This document shows positions 1 to 11,115 of a stretch of 64,000 bases of DNA, piece after piece (position 1 is the first letter of the stretch; the number at the start of each line of letters is the position of its first letter). The translations under genes and the position numbers were made by a program. The DNA is taken from assembly GCA_963576565.1 (NCBI GenBank), contig OY755039.1, forward strand, positions 75,862,789 to 75,926,788, written 5' to 3'. The DNA is from Aspidapion aeneum (Eukaryota; Arthropoda; Insecta; Coleoptera; Brentidae). The notes below the pieces were generated by a model. It made no database searches. It had not been told where the DNA came from and saw only the letters and a program-made list of their open reading frames with translations.

Positions 1-1
1 T

Positions 2-130
2 ATTTCCGATACTATTGATGATTTTAAGGAAGTAGACTGGCAAGACGATGTTATTGAGTGTGATGCTGATGACAGCGATGAAGATATGCCTCTTGCTCGA
101 CTAGTGAATAGTGTAGTGTGTCAAGAATGA
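2..130 (+). CDS. C-terminal end of an unidentified acidic protein, cut by the window edge
   Basis: An open frame of 42 codons runs in from the left edge and stops at TGA 128-130. The visible peptide is strongly acidic and ends DMPLARLVNSVVCQE. A short acidic run followed by a PLARL-like tail is seen in some DDE transposases of the pogo/jerky type and in some zinc-finger proteins, but this is too little to assign a family. An AATAAA-type signal follows at about 245, which would suit a 3' UTR. The stretch 240-365 after it is a run of imperfect ATTTCC-containing repeats. It could be a transposon gene or a host gene. Confidence 0.35.
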   Translation: MSDTIDDFKEVDWQDDVIECDADDSDEDMPLARLVNSVVCQE

Positions 131-374
131 GATTTTAGTTGTACAAATTTGACCTTATATCTGTATATTTGTTTAAAGAAAAACTCCTGATTTGTGTCCA
201 TGTATAAGCCTTCTGCGTTTTCCGGTGTTTTGTTATGATTTTATAAATAAATATTCCTTTTTTTCTTGTTTTTTTAATATTTCCTATAATTCCAATATTT
301 CCATATATTTCCAGTGTTTCATAAAATATTTCCGGAAATATTTCCGAAAATATATTACTGGAAAATTTACAACA

Positions 375-1330
375 CTATGCCCGACGCCTATTCTCCACCT
401 CCTTCGATCCTAAGAATCATCTTCTGTCCAGTTTTTTTGACTCATTGATCTTTGGATTGACTGTTGCCATTCCAGTTTAGAGTGCTCTATTTTTCTGCGC
501 CCTATTGGCTGCCATTCTAGGACCTGCTTTGGTAATCTTTCGTCGTTTATCCGTTGTACATGGCCGTATCATATCAGTTGCCTTTTAGTGATGTCATCCG
601 TTATCCTTCCCTTGATTCCCATTCTTTCTTTTATGATCTCATTTCTTATATGATCTGTTCTAGATATTCTCTGATCTTCTTATTGCATCCAGTTGGACAC
701 TTTCCATTTTTGCTTGTATTTTTATGTTACGCGACAAGTCTCTATTCCATACAACAGCGTTCTTTTCACCATTATTTCATATATGTTAAATTTTACATTC
801 TTTTTCTTATCAAATGTGACACCCAAGTATACATACCCATTTCATGGAGATATTGTTTATCCATTATCTAGTTCTAACTCACTTGATTCGTTTCCAATAT
901 ATGAGTACTGGGTTTCCACGTTCACTGTTAGACCCCACTTTTGGTATTCTTTCGTTAACTTTCTTATCATATACTCCATGTCTTCTTTATTATTAGCTAC
1001 ATTTACTTGGTCGTCAGCAAACTGTAGTGTGTATATGTTAAATCGGTCGTTTACTGCGATTATATTTTAAAAAGAGTTGTAGATATACAACATCCCTGTC
1101 TTAAGCCTTTCGTTACCACGAATTCTTTTGAAATACGATTTCCAATTTAAATTTTAGATGTTGACCTTTTGTATAGTCCTTTTATGGCTTTTATATATGT
1201 ATGATTGATATTTTTGTTTGTTCTAACACTGTCCATAATTATTCTACTGGAACGGTATTATATGCTTTTTGTAGGTCCACAAAGGTAACATGAGTCTCTA
1301 TATTTCTGGAACTCCTTTATTACAGATATT
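375..1330 (-). pseudogene. RTE-like non-LTR retrotransposon, 3' fragment (copy 1)
   Basis: Read on the minus strand, this is the 3' part of the same reverse-transcriptase family as the longer copy at 55320-56905, and the two align base by base over most of their length. It covers the region from just downstream of the RT core to the C-terminal tail. It is broken: the conserved tail motif QLIWYGHVQRM has TGA in place of the Trp codon (about 570), and several short indels shift the frame. The left end falls in the 3' UTR at the same point as in the other copy. The right end, near 1330, is a 5' truncation typical of target-primed reverse transcription. No function can remain. Confidence 0.8.
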
Positions 1331-1569
1331 GCGTGCCTGGCTTAAACCACCATCACCTGTTTGCTATCGCTCAGGATTCCAAGCACCTCTGCATTATTAA
1401 AGTCAAAAATCCCAAGTAACACAAGCTGTTTTTCAACAGCAGCTGCTCCAACAATATGCAAAAAATAAACGTAGCAATATCGCCTTTGGTGTCTGTTGCA
1501 AAAAATAGCTTTCTTCTCAAAAATCACACCACACCACTTTTTTGTTTGAAAATGCACTTTTCTGACTTT

Positions 1570-1790
1570 ATGAGTATATGATATATATAGAGTGGCAGCC
1601 AGCGAGCTTTGCAACATTGAGGGGCAGATGGCGCTGAAATATATTCGTCTAGTACGCAATATACAGAAACAAGTACTATGATCTAATAGCATTTATATGA
1701 TAGACAGAATGAATAGACGAATTTGTTTCAGCACCATCTGCCCCTCAAAAAAAAAGCTCGCCGACTGTCACTCTATATGGGTCATATACC
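1570..1790. mobile_element. Small hairpin-forming dispersed repeat
   Basis: Two inverted arms, at about 1582-1650 and 1720-1788, share the core GAGGGGCAGATGG/CCATCTGCCCCTC and the outer ATATAGAGTGGCA/GTCACTCTATAT. A single arm of the same family recurs at about 6188-6245. It is non-coding and MITE-like. The weak open frame 1342-1692 on the minus strand runs through it and is not convincing as a gene. Confidence 0.6.
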
Positions 1791-1981
1791 AGTGGCGCAC
1801 CCGGGAATGTGTCTTGGGAAGGGAAGGGGGGCCCGAGGCCTCTTGGGGGGGGGCTGAAGCCTCATGATGTCAAATTTTATGCTATTTTTTGTGTTTTATC
1901 ATGAAATATGTAGAAAATATGTAAACAAATCTAAAGCTTGGAGGAGGCCCGGGCCCCGGGGCCCCCCTGGGTGCGCCCATG
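1790..1981. mobile_element. hAT-like MITE (CAGTGGCG family), copy 1
   Basis: The element begins CAGTGGCGCACCC and ends in a degenerate inverted copy, GGGTGCGCCCATG. The same 7-bp word CATATAC lies directly outside both ends (1783-1789 and 1982-1988). The inside is G-run/C-run rich at the ends and AT-rich in the middle, and matches the copies at 4026-4213, 57276-57458 and the one split by the Penelope-like element at 36690. Short TIRs beginning CAGNGGCG with about 8-bp duplications are characteristic of non-autonomous hAT elements. It is non-coding. Confidence 0.75.
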
Positions 1982-1989
1982 CATATACT

Positions 1990-2160
1990 CATTGATCGTA
2001 CGCCATATTCAGTCATGCTGATTGGCTTCGGAATGGCAAAATAGCGGTATCAATATAGCGACAAACAAAACAGTAATGTATGAAAATAGCGTCGAATAGC
2101 AACTCATAATGACTAACACAACCAACAACATCATGATAACATAACATGATAACTCAACCC
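1990..2160. repeat. Dispersed repeat, inverted copy at 6005-6170
   Basis: About 150 bp here reappears in inverse orientation at about 6005-6170, including the shared segments around AGTCATGCTGATTGGCTTCGG and GCGTCGAATAGCAACTCATAA. The content is built from short AATAGCG-type words. I see no coding potential. Confidence 0.6.
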
Positions 2161-2285
2161 AACCTAACCCAATTAAACTGAATCCAAAAACCAGTCCAAC
2201 CCAACATAAACCAATACAACCCAACTAAGACAACCCAACCAACATAAACCAACCCAACGCAACCAACAAAACCCAACCCAATATC
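2150..2285. repeat. Degenerate AACCC/AACCAACCC-rich repeat
   Basis: About 130 bp is made of irregular AACCC, AACCTAACCC and AACATAAACC words. The canonical insect telomere unit is TTAGG/CCTAA, and CCTAA occurs only once or twice here, so this is a low-complexity tract, not a telomere array. Short open frames over it are spurious. Confidence 0.5.
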
Positions 2286-2287
2286 TG

Positions 2288-2400
2288 AGGGCACGGCTGT
2301 GCCTCGCCAAGTTCGGGCTGCCGTACTTTTATTGAAACATTTCAACCCATATTTGACCTATCTAAAACTTTACTTCGGAATGAGCTACAAAACTCAACGG
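2288..2400. mobile_element. Orphan terminus of the 28-35 kb foldback element
   Basis: About 110 bp starting AGGGCACGGC matches the outer end of the foldback arms at 28346 and (inverted) at 34955, including the shared stretch around TTTGACCTATCTAAAAC and TTCGGAATGAGCTAC. This shows the foldback family is dispersed and that AGGGCACGGC is its true terminus. Confidence 0.65.
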
Positions 2401-4017
2401 AAACGGAATCGCGCAGCACGACCAAATATTATTTAATAGAATTTGAATGAAGAAGTAGCACTGCGCTGCTACACGATCTTTCTAAGATATAAACAGATTG
2501 AAAATGACATATAAAGTGCAATAAATAAAACATTTTTTAAATGATTTTTTATTATTATAAAAAAAAGCTACAAATTAACGACTAACTATTGATGAAATAA
2601 TACATAGTCTAATTGATTGGTAAAATAAAATATATTGAAAAACCAAACACTATCTAGTATATTTAAATTTGCTTTTAACATTTCTGGTGAGTCATGAGTG
2701 AATAAATAATGAAATGTTCGTGAAGATAATCATTCTTAAATGTCTACTTTTTAACAGCTTGACGAAAATCTGACATGATTTAAAAGTACCCCCTCGCCTT
2801 GGTTGTAAGTTGTGTAAGGTATGTTTCAAAGCAGTATATACATAGCTTATCAGTGGTCGCACATATCATCCAAAAGCTGAAAACAATAAAAAAAATCAAC
2901 TTATAACTACATTAATCATAGGTACTAGATTATGGTAAGATGAAGATTTAAAATTAAGGAATAAATTTATTCAAAGTACATTACGCTGCTGGATAATCCC
3001 TCGTTTACCCATCAATTAAGCACAAATTTAGTGTTAATTTTGTATGTTAATATCAAAAGAAAGGGATAGACATAAAATTAACATTAAATTTCTGCTTAAT
3101 TGATGGGCAAATAAGGCACCTACCAGGCATTGGAAACCTGTATTCAGAGTTCCGTAAAGTAAGCGATAAGAAGTTAAAAAGACATCAAATGCCAATCTAA
3201 CCTCAAATGAGAAAATAAGAAAACTTACCTTAAAATTTCTCGGAAAACTATGCATTTTATACTCGTCTGAACTTTAGACACTTCACCCAGAAAAGCAACT
3301 AGAAATTCTTATTCTTTTATATTTAAAAATTGCAAAAGTTACAAATTTAACAAAATTTAATTTTATTGCGTCACAGCAGCAGAGATTACCTACATAAGCC
3401 AAAAAGATAGATTTAAAATAAACCCGAAATAACATGCGGTGGAATAGGTTTTTCTACCTGAAAAAAAGGGGGACGGAAAATCCAAACCACAGATAATTCT
3501 CAAAAGAATAGAATACGGAACAAACACGCGACCGCAGCGCCTCTTTTGAGCTTAGTGAGAACTTTAACCATACGACCTGTCAAATTGCATTGAGTTTCCT
3601 AGGCATGGTTTTACTGTAAAGATTTTCTAGATGGTATTTTGTTTATCTGAGACCGAATACAATAAGGATGGAACGCTGTGTGCTGCGGTTCGGGCTGGGA
3701 TGTCCCTGGGGGAATCGGAAACTCATTACAGTCGTCTTTGACCTCAACGTCCATGCTCCACCCAAGGGACACTCAACGGGCTGACTTTATATACAGAAGG
3801 TGTACAAGTAGGGAAATTGTATATTCCCATTTCTGTTATAGATACAGGGTGATATCTAATGGTCAAGTGTTGTATAAAGTAAGACCTGGTTATTCAAAAA
3901 GGTAGGGTTGAACGCAACTGTCCACTAAACACATTTATTTATTGCTAAAATTCACAAAAATTCCCGAACCCTTGTAATCCCATTTTCCCTATTCTATATG
4001 CCCTACAAAAAGTGCTC
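2401..4017. other. Non-coding AT-rich stretch, nothing recognised
   Basis: No open frame here resembles a known family and no clear repeat structure was seen. There is an AATTAAGCACAAATTTA-type inverted pair around 3015-3110 at most. Confidence 0.5.
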
Positions 4018-4025
4018 AACTCACC

Positions 4026-4213
4026 CAGTGGCGTATATAGAAAAAAGTTTCGGGGTGGGCCCGAGGCAGTTTGGGGGGGGCCCGAGACCCCATGAGGCCG
4101 TATTTTATGCTATTTTATGTTTGTTTTCAGGAAATATGTGAAAAATATCTAAAAAAACCTTAGCTTCGGGGGGGGGCCGGGCCCCCCAGGCCCCCCCCTT
4201 ATATACGCCACTG
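4026..4213. mobile_element. hAT-like MITE (CAGTGGCG family), copy 2
   Basis: This copy has good TIRs, CAGTGGCGTATATA at the left and TATATACGCCACTG at the right. AACTCAC lies at 4018-4024 and again at 4214-4220, a target duplication of 7 bp (one extra C precedes the left TIR). The G/C-run interior matches copy 1. It is non-coding; the minus-strand open frame 4105-4386 crosses its edge and is not a gene. Confidence 0.8.
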
Positions 4214-4929
4214 AACTCACATATTATCCAACAAATCTCGGCACATGAGACGAGTTCGATGGCGTTGGAGCTCCGATGCCGCGTGTGGTCTCTTTGCTGG
4301 TCACAGATGGAAGGGGCGAAAATCTCGCCTTTTTTAGTGTTTTTGAGGTATGTCACGTCAACACATGACACTGGCCATATAATCAAAAATAGGTAAAGTT
4401 TTTGACAACAATTTCAATTTGGACCCCCATTCCTGAGAAATCTATGACCCATATTCTGTTTGAACACACATTCTTAAAATTAAGATCCAACAAGGGTCAA
4501 GCGGTATTCCACAAATTATTATTTGACTTAAAAGCCCTACCATAAAGGATAAGGTACAACAGAAGTCGTATTTACTTTACAGGGCTCAATTAATAACGGG
4601 AAGAGATAGCACGTGCTTTTACCAAAGACCTAAAATATTTTAGGCAACACTTGGCAACATTGCACCCGCTCTTGACTTGTAAAGTAGTTGCAGTTTTGAT
4701 TCAAGGCACTGTACTAATTCAGCTGTATCCAGATATAAACCAATCTAAGCAGCTATGATTGATTGTGAAAAAGTCCGTCCTAAACAGCTTACAGAATTTG
4801 AACTATTTAACGGACCGCAGTTTAACTTCTTTTAATTTTTATACATCTGATTCAAATACGTTCTAGCATAAATACATGTTCAAAGAATCGAAAAGTGAAG
4901 CCCTCATAGCTGGCTTTGAAAACAATGGC

Positions 4930-5157
4930 AAATTTAAATTCACGGATGCGAATTTTCGCGCAAACGTGCGCATGCGTGTGTTTTATCATGTAGACTCACA
5001 GCTGCTATGTGAACGGAGGCCATCTTGAAATTTTGCGGTGGTTTGTGTTTGTCGTGTAAAATTATGTTTCTTTTTGTGAAAAATGGGAAAAATTTCACGT
5101 AAAACGTGCGGTTTGTGGAAAAATGTCCGGGAGAAGTAAGGGAGTGCCATTCCATAG
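4930..5157 (+). other. CpG-rich stretch with possible THAP-type first exon
   Basis: Against an AT-rich background this stretch is rich in CpG. It contains a GCCATCTTG word, like a YY1/Pho site, at about 5018. An ATG at 5083 opens a short frame (MGKISRKTCGLWKN). After a one-base frame change the text reads GVPFHR and then meets AG/GTAACT at about 5156, a possible splice donor. THAP domains begin with a C-x-x-x-C type motif and carry a VPFHRFP-like segment that is often split by an intron, so a degenerate THAP first exon is possible. The frame break at TAA 5137 argues for a pseudogene or coincidence. Confidence 0.25.
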
Positions 5158-5940
5158 GTAACTACGTGTATTTTTCTTTATAATTCCTTAATAAAGTTAA
5201 TAGTGGTTTATAAATGCCATTAAACAGTCTTTATGGTGTCCACAATAAATCTGCACAATTAGTTTTAGAAAAACTACAAAATTAATCCTCAACTTGATAA
5301 ATTTTCACACAATCAACTAGTTTTTAGAAAAAAATAAAAGATATAACCCTAAATATTTAATAACTGTCAAATAATGTAGTGACGTAACGGAGTATGTTCC
5401 AAAACCACCAAAACTGACGCATGCGCAGTAACCGATATCCTGTCTAGGCGAAAAAGGAACATTAAGAGTTCAAGCATCGCGTGTGAGAATGCATAGGTAT
5501 GCCCCATATTTCTGCCGTGCATAAGCTATAATGCCGTTAACCAACATTTGGACAATTTTGATTTTTTGATGCCATCTTAGTCACAACATTATTCTACATC
5601 AATTTTTATAAGCAAATCTTCTTTAGCTTTTGTGGTTTTCAAGAAACAAATAACTTACTGTTATTAAGGAGCATCGTTTGTTTATGATTTTCTGGGTTTT
5701 TTGATCAAAACCAGGAAAATTTTATAGGTAGTTAAAGCAATCTAGCATAAGGACGGCAGATTTATGCTCTAACGTATTTGGTCTGATTCTATGTAGCTTC
5801 GGTCTATTTATCGCACTAAGTCAAAACGTCTGCAAGTGATAAATAAAAAATTCGTTAGGTTAGCATAATAGGTCTGATTTTTGTTCCCATAGCTGAGAAC
5901 AGGAAAGTTAATTTAGTTGGGTTGGGATGTTTGTGGTCGG
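5158..5940. other. Non-coding stretch, nothing recognised
   Basis: AT-rich, with no convincing reading frame or repeat. An AACTGACGCATGCGCAGTAAC segment near 5410 is CpG-containing, but I cannot assign it a role. Confidence 0.45.
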
Positions 5941-5943
5941 ATA

Positions 5944-5992
5944 TAAGTTACTTCATCTCCTTGGAAAAATTAGACTCGACTATCAGGCCCGG
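5944..5992. repeat. 48-bp direct repeat, second copy at 6366-6427
   Basis: The segment from GTTACTTCATCTCCTTGG through ATCAGGCCCGGAC is repeated almost perfectly 420 bp downstream, where it borders the left arm of the giant palindrome. The copy here is followed by TGGTCAG, as at 7591, so it probably marks the target or end of a related insertion. Confidence 0.6.
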
Positions 5993-6651
5993 ACTGGTCA
6001 GTGTTAAGTTATTTTATGTTGGGTTGTCATTATGAGTTGCTATTCGACGCTATTTTCATACATTACATTGCTATTTTGTTTGTCGCTATATTGATATCGC
6101 TATTTTGATACTCACTATTTTGTCCATCGCTCTTTCGTTCCGAAGCCAATCAGCATGACTGAATATTGCATACTATACAAATTTATTTTAGCACCATCTG
6201 CCCCTCAATGTTGCAAGGCTCGCCGGTTGCTACTCTATATGGGTGATATATTCATTGGTTTTAAAGAGTATCAATTTAGGTTTTTAAAACTTTTAAATGC
6301 ATATATCTCCAAAACTAATAAAAGAAATTATGCTGATATATATTTTTCAAATTAGGAAGAAGAACAACAGAAAACAATGTAAATTACTTCATCTCCTTGG
6401 AAAAATTAGACTCGACTATCAGGCCCGGACGCATATTCATATCTATTACCTGGGATAGCGAATCGGGTGAGCTCGAACGTATGCCGGTCCTAAGCTCTTA
6501 TATAACACTTGTTAAGCAACACGCCTTCATAACTAGCACACGCAATCGCGAAAATAAGATACTAGTTCACCTTCAGCTATGTAGCGAGCCATGTGCTTTT
6601 GTCTTATTTTGCAACAAAGATGAGCCTCTTTTTACCCTCAAGATATAGTTA

Positions 6652-7120
6652 TAGTTTTTGCAAAGTCACTTGAACAAAGGTTAAAGCCGACCATCGGCAT
6701 ATCCTTTAAAGAAAGTGACATGGGCGGCGGTAGAATGCAAATTATTTCATTTAATTATGGCGTAAACTAAAGAAATAAAAATATATAATAAAACTTTTTA
6801 TTCCTACACCTACAGAAACGAACAGAACGATTTATTTTCTAACTCTGCATACTGCCGACTAGAGGGGTCCCAAAACGAACACCTGAAAGCAATTAAAAGC
6901 GCTTCTTAAAAAAATCTGCCAAATCAGGTGCAGTCAGAAAACAAATACTTTGTGCTCGGACCGCAAAGAACCGCGCCTTTTCTCTGTCGGTAGGGTTGAA
7001 ATTATACCAGGAAGATTTTATATGAATTTAGATAAATTTTGAAGGGCAAATTGAAGCAAAATTTCATGAAATCGATAGAACCCCGTATTAGAAGCATTTC
7101 AGGTGACTTTGCAAAAACTA
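6652..7120. mobile_element. TA-target MITE with TAGTTTTTGCAAAGTCAC ends, copy 1
   Basis: The TIR is TAGTTTTTGCAAAGTCAC at the left, mirrored at 7103-7120, flanked by TA at 6650-6651 and 7121-7122. The right arm of the surrounding palindrome retains the uninterrupted site (about 8820-8830), so the insertion and the TA duplication are directly visible. A second copy lies at 26758-27242. It is non-coding and of unknown superfamily; TA duplication suits Tc1/mariner-like mobilisation. Confidence 0.85.
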
Positions 7121-7196
7121 TACCATCAGATTGATGACTGTTGATTCAGAGTGAACTTGTCAACGGAAGAAGAAACGGAGGTGAGTTGTATTCACT

Positions 7197-7285
7197 GTTT
7201 AGGGTTCGGTTCGGTTCGGTTCGGTTCGGAATAATGGTTTGGTTCGGGACAATGGTTCAGTTCTGTTCGGTTCGGTTCGTATTAT
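7197..7285. repeat. GGTTC pentanucleotide array, left arm
   Basis: Two runs of GGTTC units (about 7201-7228 and 7257-7280) are separated by an interrupted stretch. The mirror array in the right arm at 8605-8742 is longer and purer. Confidence 0.9.
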
Positions 7286-7590
7286 TTTTACCACCTCATC
7301 AAAATCAGCTTGGCAATATTTGCGTGATGACAGACACACACAAAAATTGTGAAAATTGCATTTTTGATATCTAAGTAGGTATTTAAAAATTATTCAATAT
7401 TCCAAAACATCGCGATTGCACATGCTGGTTATGAAGACGCGTTGATAACGTGATGGATAAGAGCTGCGCTCGAGCTCGCTTGATGCGCGATACCAAGTGA
7501 TAGATATGAATATAACATAAGACGGATAAGAACTGAGCTCGGGCTCGTTCGAATCACTATTCCAGGTGATAGATATGAATATGCGGCCCG

Positions 7591-7904
7591 GACTGGCCAG
7601 GTCGGCTAATCGGTGATCGCCGAGGCCCCCGGGCCAAGGGGGTCCCAAAGCGGCCACAAAAAAATATAATTCGGGACACGAAGGGATCCTAAAAAAATAG
7701 TGGGCTGACTATTGTATTTGGGGCCCCTTCGGACTTACCACCATCCGCTGATATCTTAAAAACCACTAGACCGATTTAATTGTGGTTGTCGGATTTTTTA
7801 ATATGAGACGGCTGTGAAAAAAAATCAAAATTCTCAATTTTGAACCGAAAAAAGGTGTTGTGTATAGAATTTACATAAAGCTAGAGAGGGGCGAATCCAG
7901 GGGG
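7591..7904. mobile_element. Central spacer of the palindrome, probable MITE
   Basis: The unique centre begins CCCGGACTGGCCAGGTCGG and ends GGGGGCCCGGGC, giving GC-rich, roughly inverted ends around an AT-rich core. Ends of the CCCGGACTGGCCA type are frequent on non-autonomous hAT elements, but I see no target duplication. It may be what originally separated the two arms. Confidence 0.4.
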
Positions 7905-8040
7905 CCCGGGCGCATATTCATATCTATCACCTGGAACAACGATTCGAACGAGCTCGAGCTCAGTTCTTATCCATCACATGTTATATTCATATCTATCACT
8001 TGGTATCGCGCATCAAGCGAGCTCGAGCGCAGCTCTTATC

Positions 8041-8414
8041 TAGAGACCCTGTATGTATGACATATTTTTACTAAAGAGAGACGCGACAAACCCATCAAAG
8101 TCACTGAAATTAACATTTTTTTGGTTATGTTATTTTCTTGCCAAATTCATTGGCGTTTCACTTAAATAATTTAAATGGTCAGCAGTGAGTGACATCAATC
8201 ATCATGCCCTGTATAGTTTTTGTCGGAAATCGTTTATTTTTATTTTCCGACGCTTATGAATTGACAAGGACAGAAGGTCCGTCTCTCTCTAAACATGGCT
8301 AGAGTATAGAGGACCGATATTTTCATCCTTTGATTTTGACTTAAATAAATTTGACTTTGAAGAGTTTGCCGCGTCTCTTTATCATTAAAATATGTCATAC
8401 ATACAGGGTCTCTA
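8041..8414. mobile_element. MITE with 8-bp target duplication (TAGAGACCCTG ends)
   Basis: The TIR TAGAGACCCTGTATGTATGA at the left is mirrored at the right end. CTCTTATC is present at 8033-8040 and 8415-8422. The left arm of the palindrome has the empty site with one copy (inverted, about 7455-7462). An 8-bp duplication suits the hAT superfamily. Non-coding, 374 bp. Confidence 0.85.
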
Positions 8415-8604
8415 CTCTTATCTATCACATGTTATCAACGCGTCTTCATAACCAGCATGTGGAATCGCGATATTTTAGTACGTTGAATAATTTTTAAATA
8501 CCTACTTAGATATCAAAAATGTAATTTTCACAATTTTTGTGTGTGTCTGTCATCACGCAAATATTGCCAAGCTGATTTTGATGAGGTGGTAAAAATAATA
8601 CGAA

Positions 8605-8742
8605 CCGAACAGAACCGAACCGAACCGAACAGAACCGAACCGAACCGAACCGAACCGAACCGAACCGAACCGAACCGAACCGAACCGAATCGAACCGAAC
8701 CGAACCATTGTTCCGAACCGAACCGAACCGAACCGAACCCTA
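8605..8742. repeat. CCGAA pentanucleotide array, right arm
   Basis: About 27 units of ACCGA/CCGAA with a few point changes. Read in frame it gives NRTEP or SVRFG repeats, which explains the long spurious open frames on both strands. Confidence 0.95.
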
Positions 8743-9394
8743 AACAGTGAATATAACTCACTTCCGTTTCTTCTTCCGTTGACAAGTTCACTCTGAATGA
8801 ACAGTCATCAATGTGATGGTAACTATATGTTGAGAAAATAAGACAAAAGCACATGGCTCGCTACACAGCTGAAGGTGAACTAACATCTTATTTTCGCGAT
8901 TGCGTGTGCTAGTTATGATGGCGCGTTGCATAACAAGTGATAGATAAGAACCTAGGTCCGGCATACGTTCGGGCTCACCCGATTCGCTATTCCAGGTGAT
9001 AGATATGATTATATGCGACCCGGGCCTCCCGCCTACTTAAAATAAATCTTTTATCTTTGGTTACATACACCGCAATTTTTCTTCAATTTTTTTTTGCTAA
9101 GAATTATAACTTATTCAAATTAATTTAAAAAAAAAATTACACAAAAATTACTTTATTTTCCAAAAATTTTCACTTGTGGCGCAGCTTATCTACTCGTTAT
9201 GTCAAAGTTCAGAAATCAGAAGTATTAAAAAACGCAAAAAAAATTATATAATATATATGGTATGTAACTCAGACTAACAGTGTTTGTTTATTAATCTAAG
9301 GTATGTAAGGTCTATAACTAATACAGATTAAGTTAAAAGATGAATAAAATTATTGGAATTGGAAAGCGGAGAAAAGGTTCGCATGGAAAGCAAC

Positions 9395-10200
9395 ACGCAG
9401 GAAAAACTATTGTAATATGTATCAAATATAGAAATTGGCGGTGTTTCAAGTCGCTGATTATAATTTTTGACTCAAACTCATAAAGAATTCAAAATGGCTG
9501 ATCCATAATGGCGGATTTTTTTATTTATGCACCGATATGTATCAAATATAGAACAAGTAGCTGATTATGATTTTTGACTCAAACTCATAAAAAATTCAAA
9601 CTGGCGGATCCAAAATGGTGGATTTCTTTATTTTTAAATCGATTTGTCTCAAACTTGAAACTTTGCAGTGCTTGAGATCACTCAATACAGTTTTATCCTC
9701 TAAACTTAAAAAAAAATGAAATGGCGGATACAAAATGGCGGACCTTCTTATCTATGCATCGAAATGTATCAAATATGGAACTTGGCCGTGTTTCAAGTCG
9801 CTGATTATGATACAAAATGTCGGATTTCTTGATTCTTAAACGGATTTATCCTAAACTTGAAATTTTGCAGTCCTTGAGATCACTTAATACAGTTTTATCT
9901 TCTAAACTTAAAAAAAATAAAATAACGGATCCAAAATGGCGAACTTTATTATTTATTCATTTTTGAATTCTTTATGAGCCATTTTGAATTCTTTATGAGC
10001 TTGAGTCAAAAATTATAATCAGCGACTTGAAACACCGCCAATTTCTATATTTGATACATATCGGTGCATAAATAAGAAAATCCGCCATTTTAATTTTTTA
10101 AGTTTGAGGATAAAACTTTATTAAGTAATTTCAAGCACTGCAAACTTTCAAGTTTGAGACAAATTGGTTTAAAAATAAAGAAATCCGCCATTCTTGTAAT
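9395..10200. mobile_element. Foldback with tandem repeats in the left arm
   Basis: The left part (about 9415-9950) contains several diverged direct repeats of a segment running from ATGTATCAAATATAGAA through AAAATGGCGGA. The right part (about 9962-10195) is an inverted copy, including GACTCAAACTCATAAAGAAT mirrored at about 9975-10010. There is no coding capacity. Direct repeats inside inverted arms recall foldback elements. Confidence 0.6.
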
Positions 10201-10729
10201 ATAAAACGTAAATTGTATTGTTACCAGGATACCAGAATACTACATTTACCAAATTTTGACACTGGACAGAACAGATTTAACTCTACTTATCAAAACCAAA
10301 TTTCGAGAAAATTGCGTAAAGGATTTTTTTGAAGATGTTTTGTGTATAAATAATATATTTATTTTGTTTTTTATCTGAACATTTTATCGAAATTTTTTTT
10401 TGTCATATTTACATTTAAATCAATAAAGGAACACAAGAAACTTGAAGATTTTCTATTATTTTTATTTAAATGGGCCCTCCGGGTGACGTGTTTCGCGTGC
10501 TTCAACAATTAGCTCTGATTGGTCAGTAAGTTACAAGGTAACCTATCCTCTATAGACCTTGATCAAAGTATTGTAACTTTACATGGTGAAAAAAAAATCA
10601 ATTATGTAACTCCAATTTTCCCCTTAGAACCAAGATCTTACTTTTACACAGTTTGCCTACAGAATTTGACCAGTAATATGAACTTAACTGGACGACTGTA
10701 ACTGCGTCATCGGGTTTCCATCATATACA
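10201..10729. other. Non-coding stretch, nothing recognised
   Basis: The only open frame, 10519-10701 on the plus strand, shows no recognisable family. Confidence 0.4.
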
Positions 10730-11115
10730 TAATGGTTGGCGTTTGATGCAAACATTTAGAAATAAAGGTACGAAAAATGCACAGATACCAAATTTACATA
10801 GATAGAGTTTTTGTCAACTGTGAGCCGATGATCTGACATGATGAATACAAGAATAAAATAATATGCATGTGTAAAGTATAAACAATCAGGACATTTTAAC
10901 TTAATGATCACATAAATGATAGACTTAGTGTTCATTGATATTGCTATTTTAAATATGTTGCATTCTGCGTAGGGTACCGTAGGTATTGCAATAATACGTA
11001 CTATATGGAAATAATATGCACATGTCTTTGAAAACAACCAATCAGATTTTTTTTGCTTAAAGACCCCAAGGCCCTCATGTTTGCATCATGAATGGGCAGT
11101 TACCGTGGGTATTGG
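10730..11115. mobile_element. Dispersed MITE, copy 1 (second copy at 62304-62760)
   Basis: About 385 bp is shared with 62350-62740 at high identity. The ends carry GGCGTTTGATGCAAACAT at the left and ATGTTTGCATCATGAATG (inverted) at the right. The minus-strand frame 10756-11037 lies inside and is not conserved in the other copy, so it is not a gene. Confidence 0.75.

Larger units (their letters stand above)
6418..9033. mobile_element. Giant palindrome (foldback-like element), 2.6 kb
   Basis: The left arm (6418-7590) and right arm (7905-9033) are inverted copies of each other over their whole length. Shared blocks include the outer GCATATTCATATCTAT-type words, AAAATAAGACAAAAGCACATGGCTCGC-like segments, a segment around GACAAGTTCACTCTGA, the pentanucleotide array and CGAGCTCG-rich inner blocks. 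Each arm has one private insertion: 6652-7120 in the left and 8041-8414 in the right. The centre (7591-7904) is unique sequence starting TGGCCAGG. There is no transposase frame; long translated runs of RTEPN or FGSVR are the pentanucleotide array read in frame. Foldback/TU-type elements have this architecture. Confidence 0.75.

Noticed and set aside
1342..1692. 116-residue minus-strand protein
   Set aside because: Crosses a hairpin MITE and begins inside it. No family resemblance, though the 3' part has balanced composition.
8528..8854. Repetitive protein of SVRFG or NRTEP repeats
   Set aside because: It is the CCGAA pentanucleotide array read in frame on either strand, within a non-coding palindrome arm.
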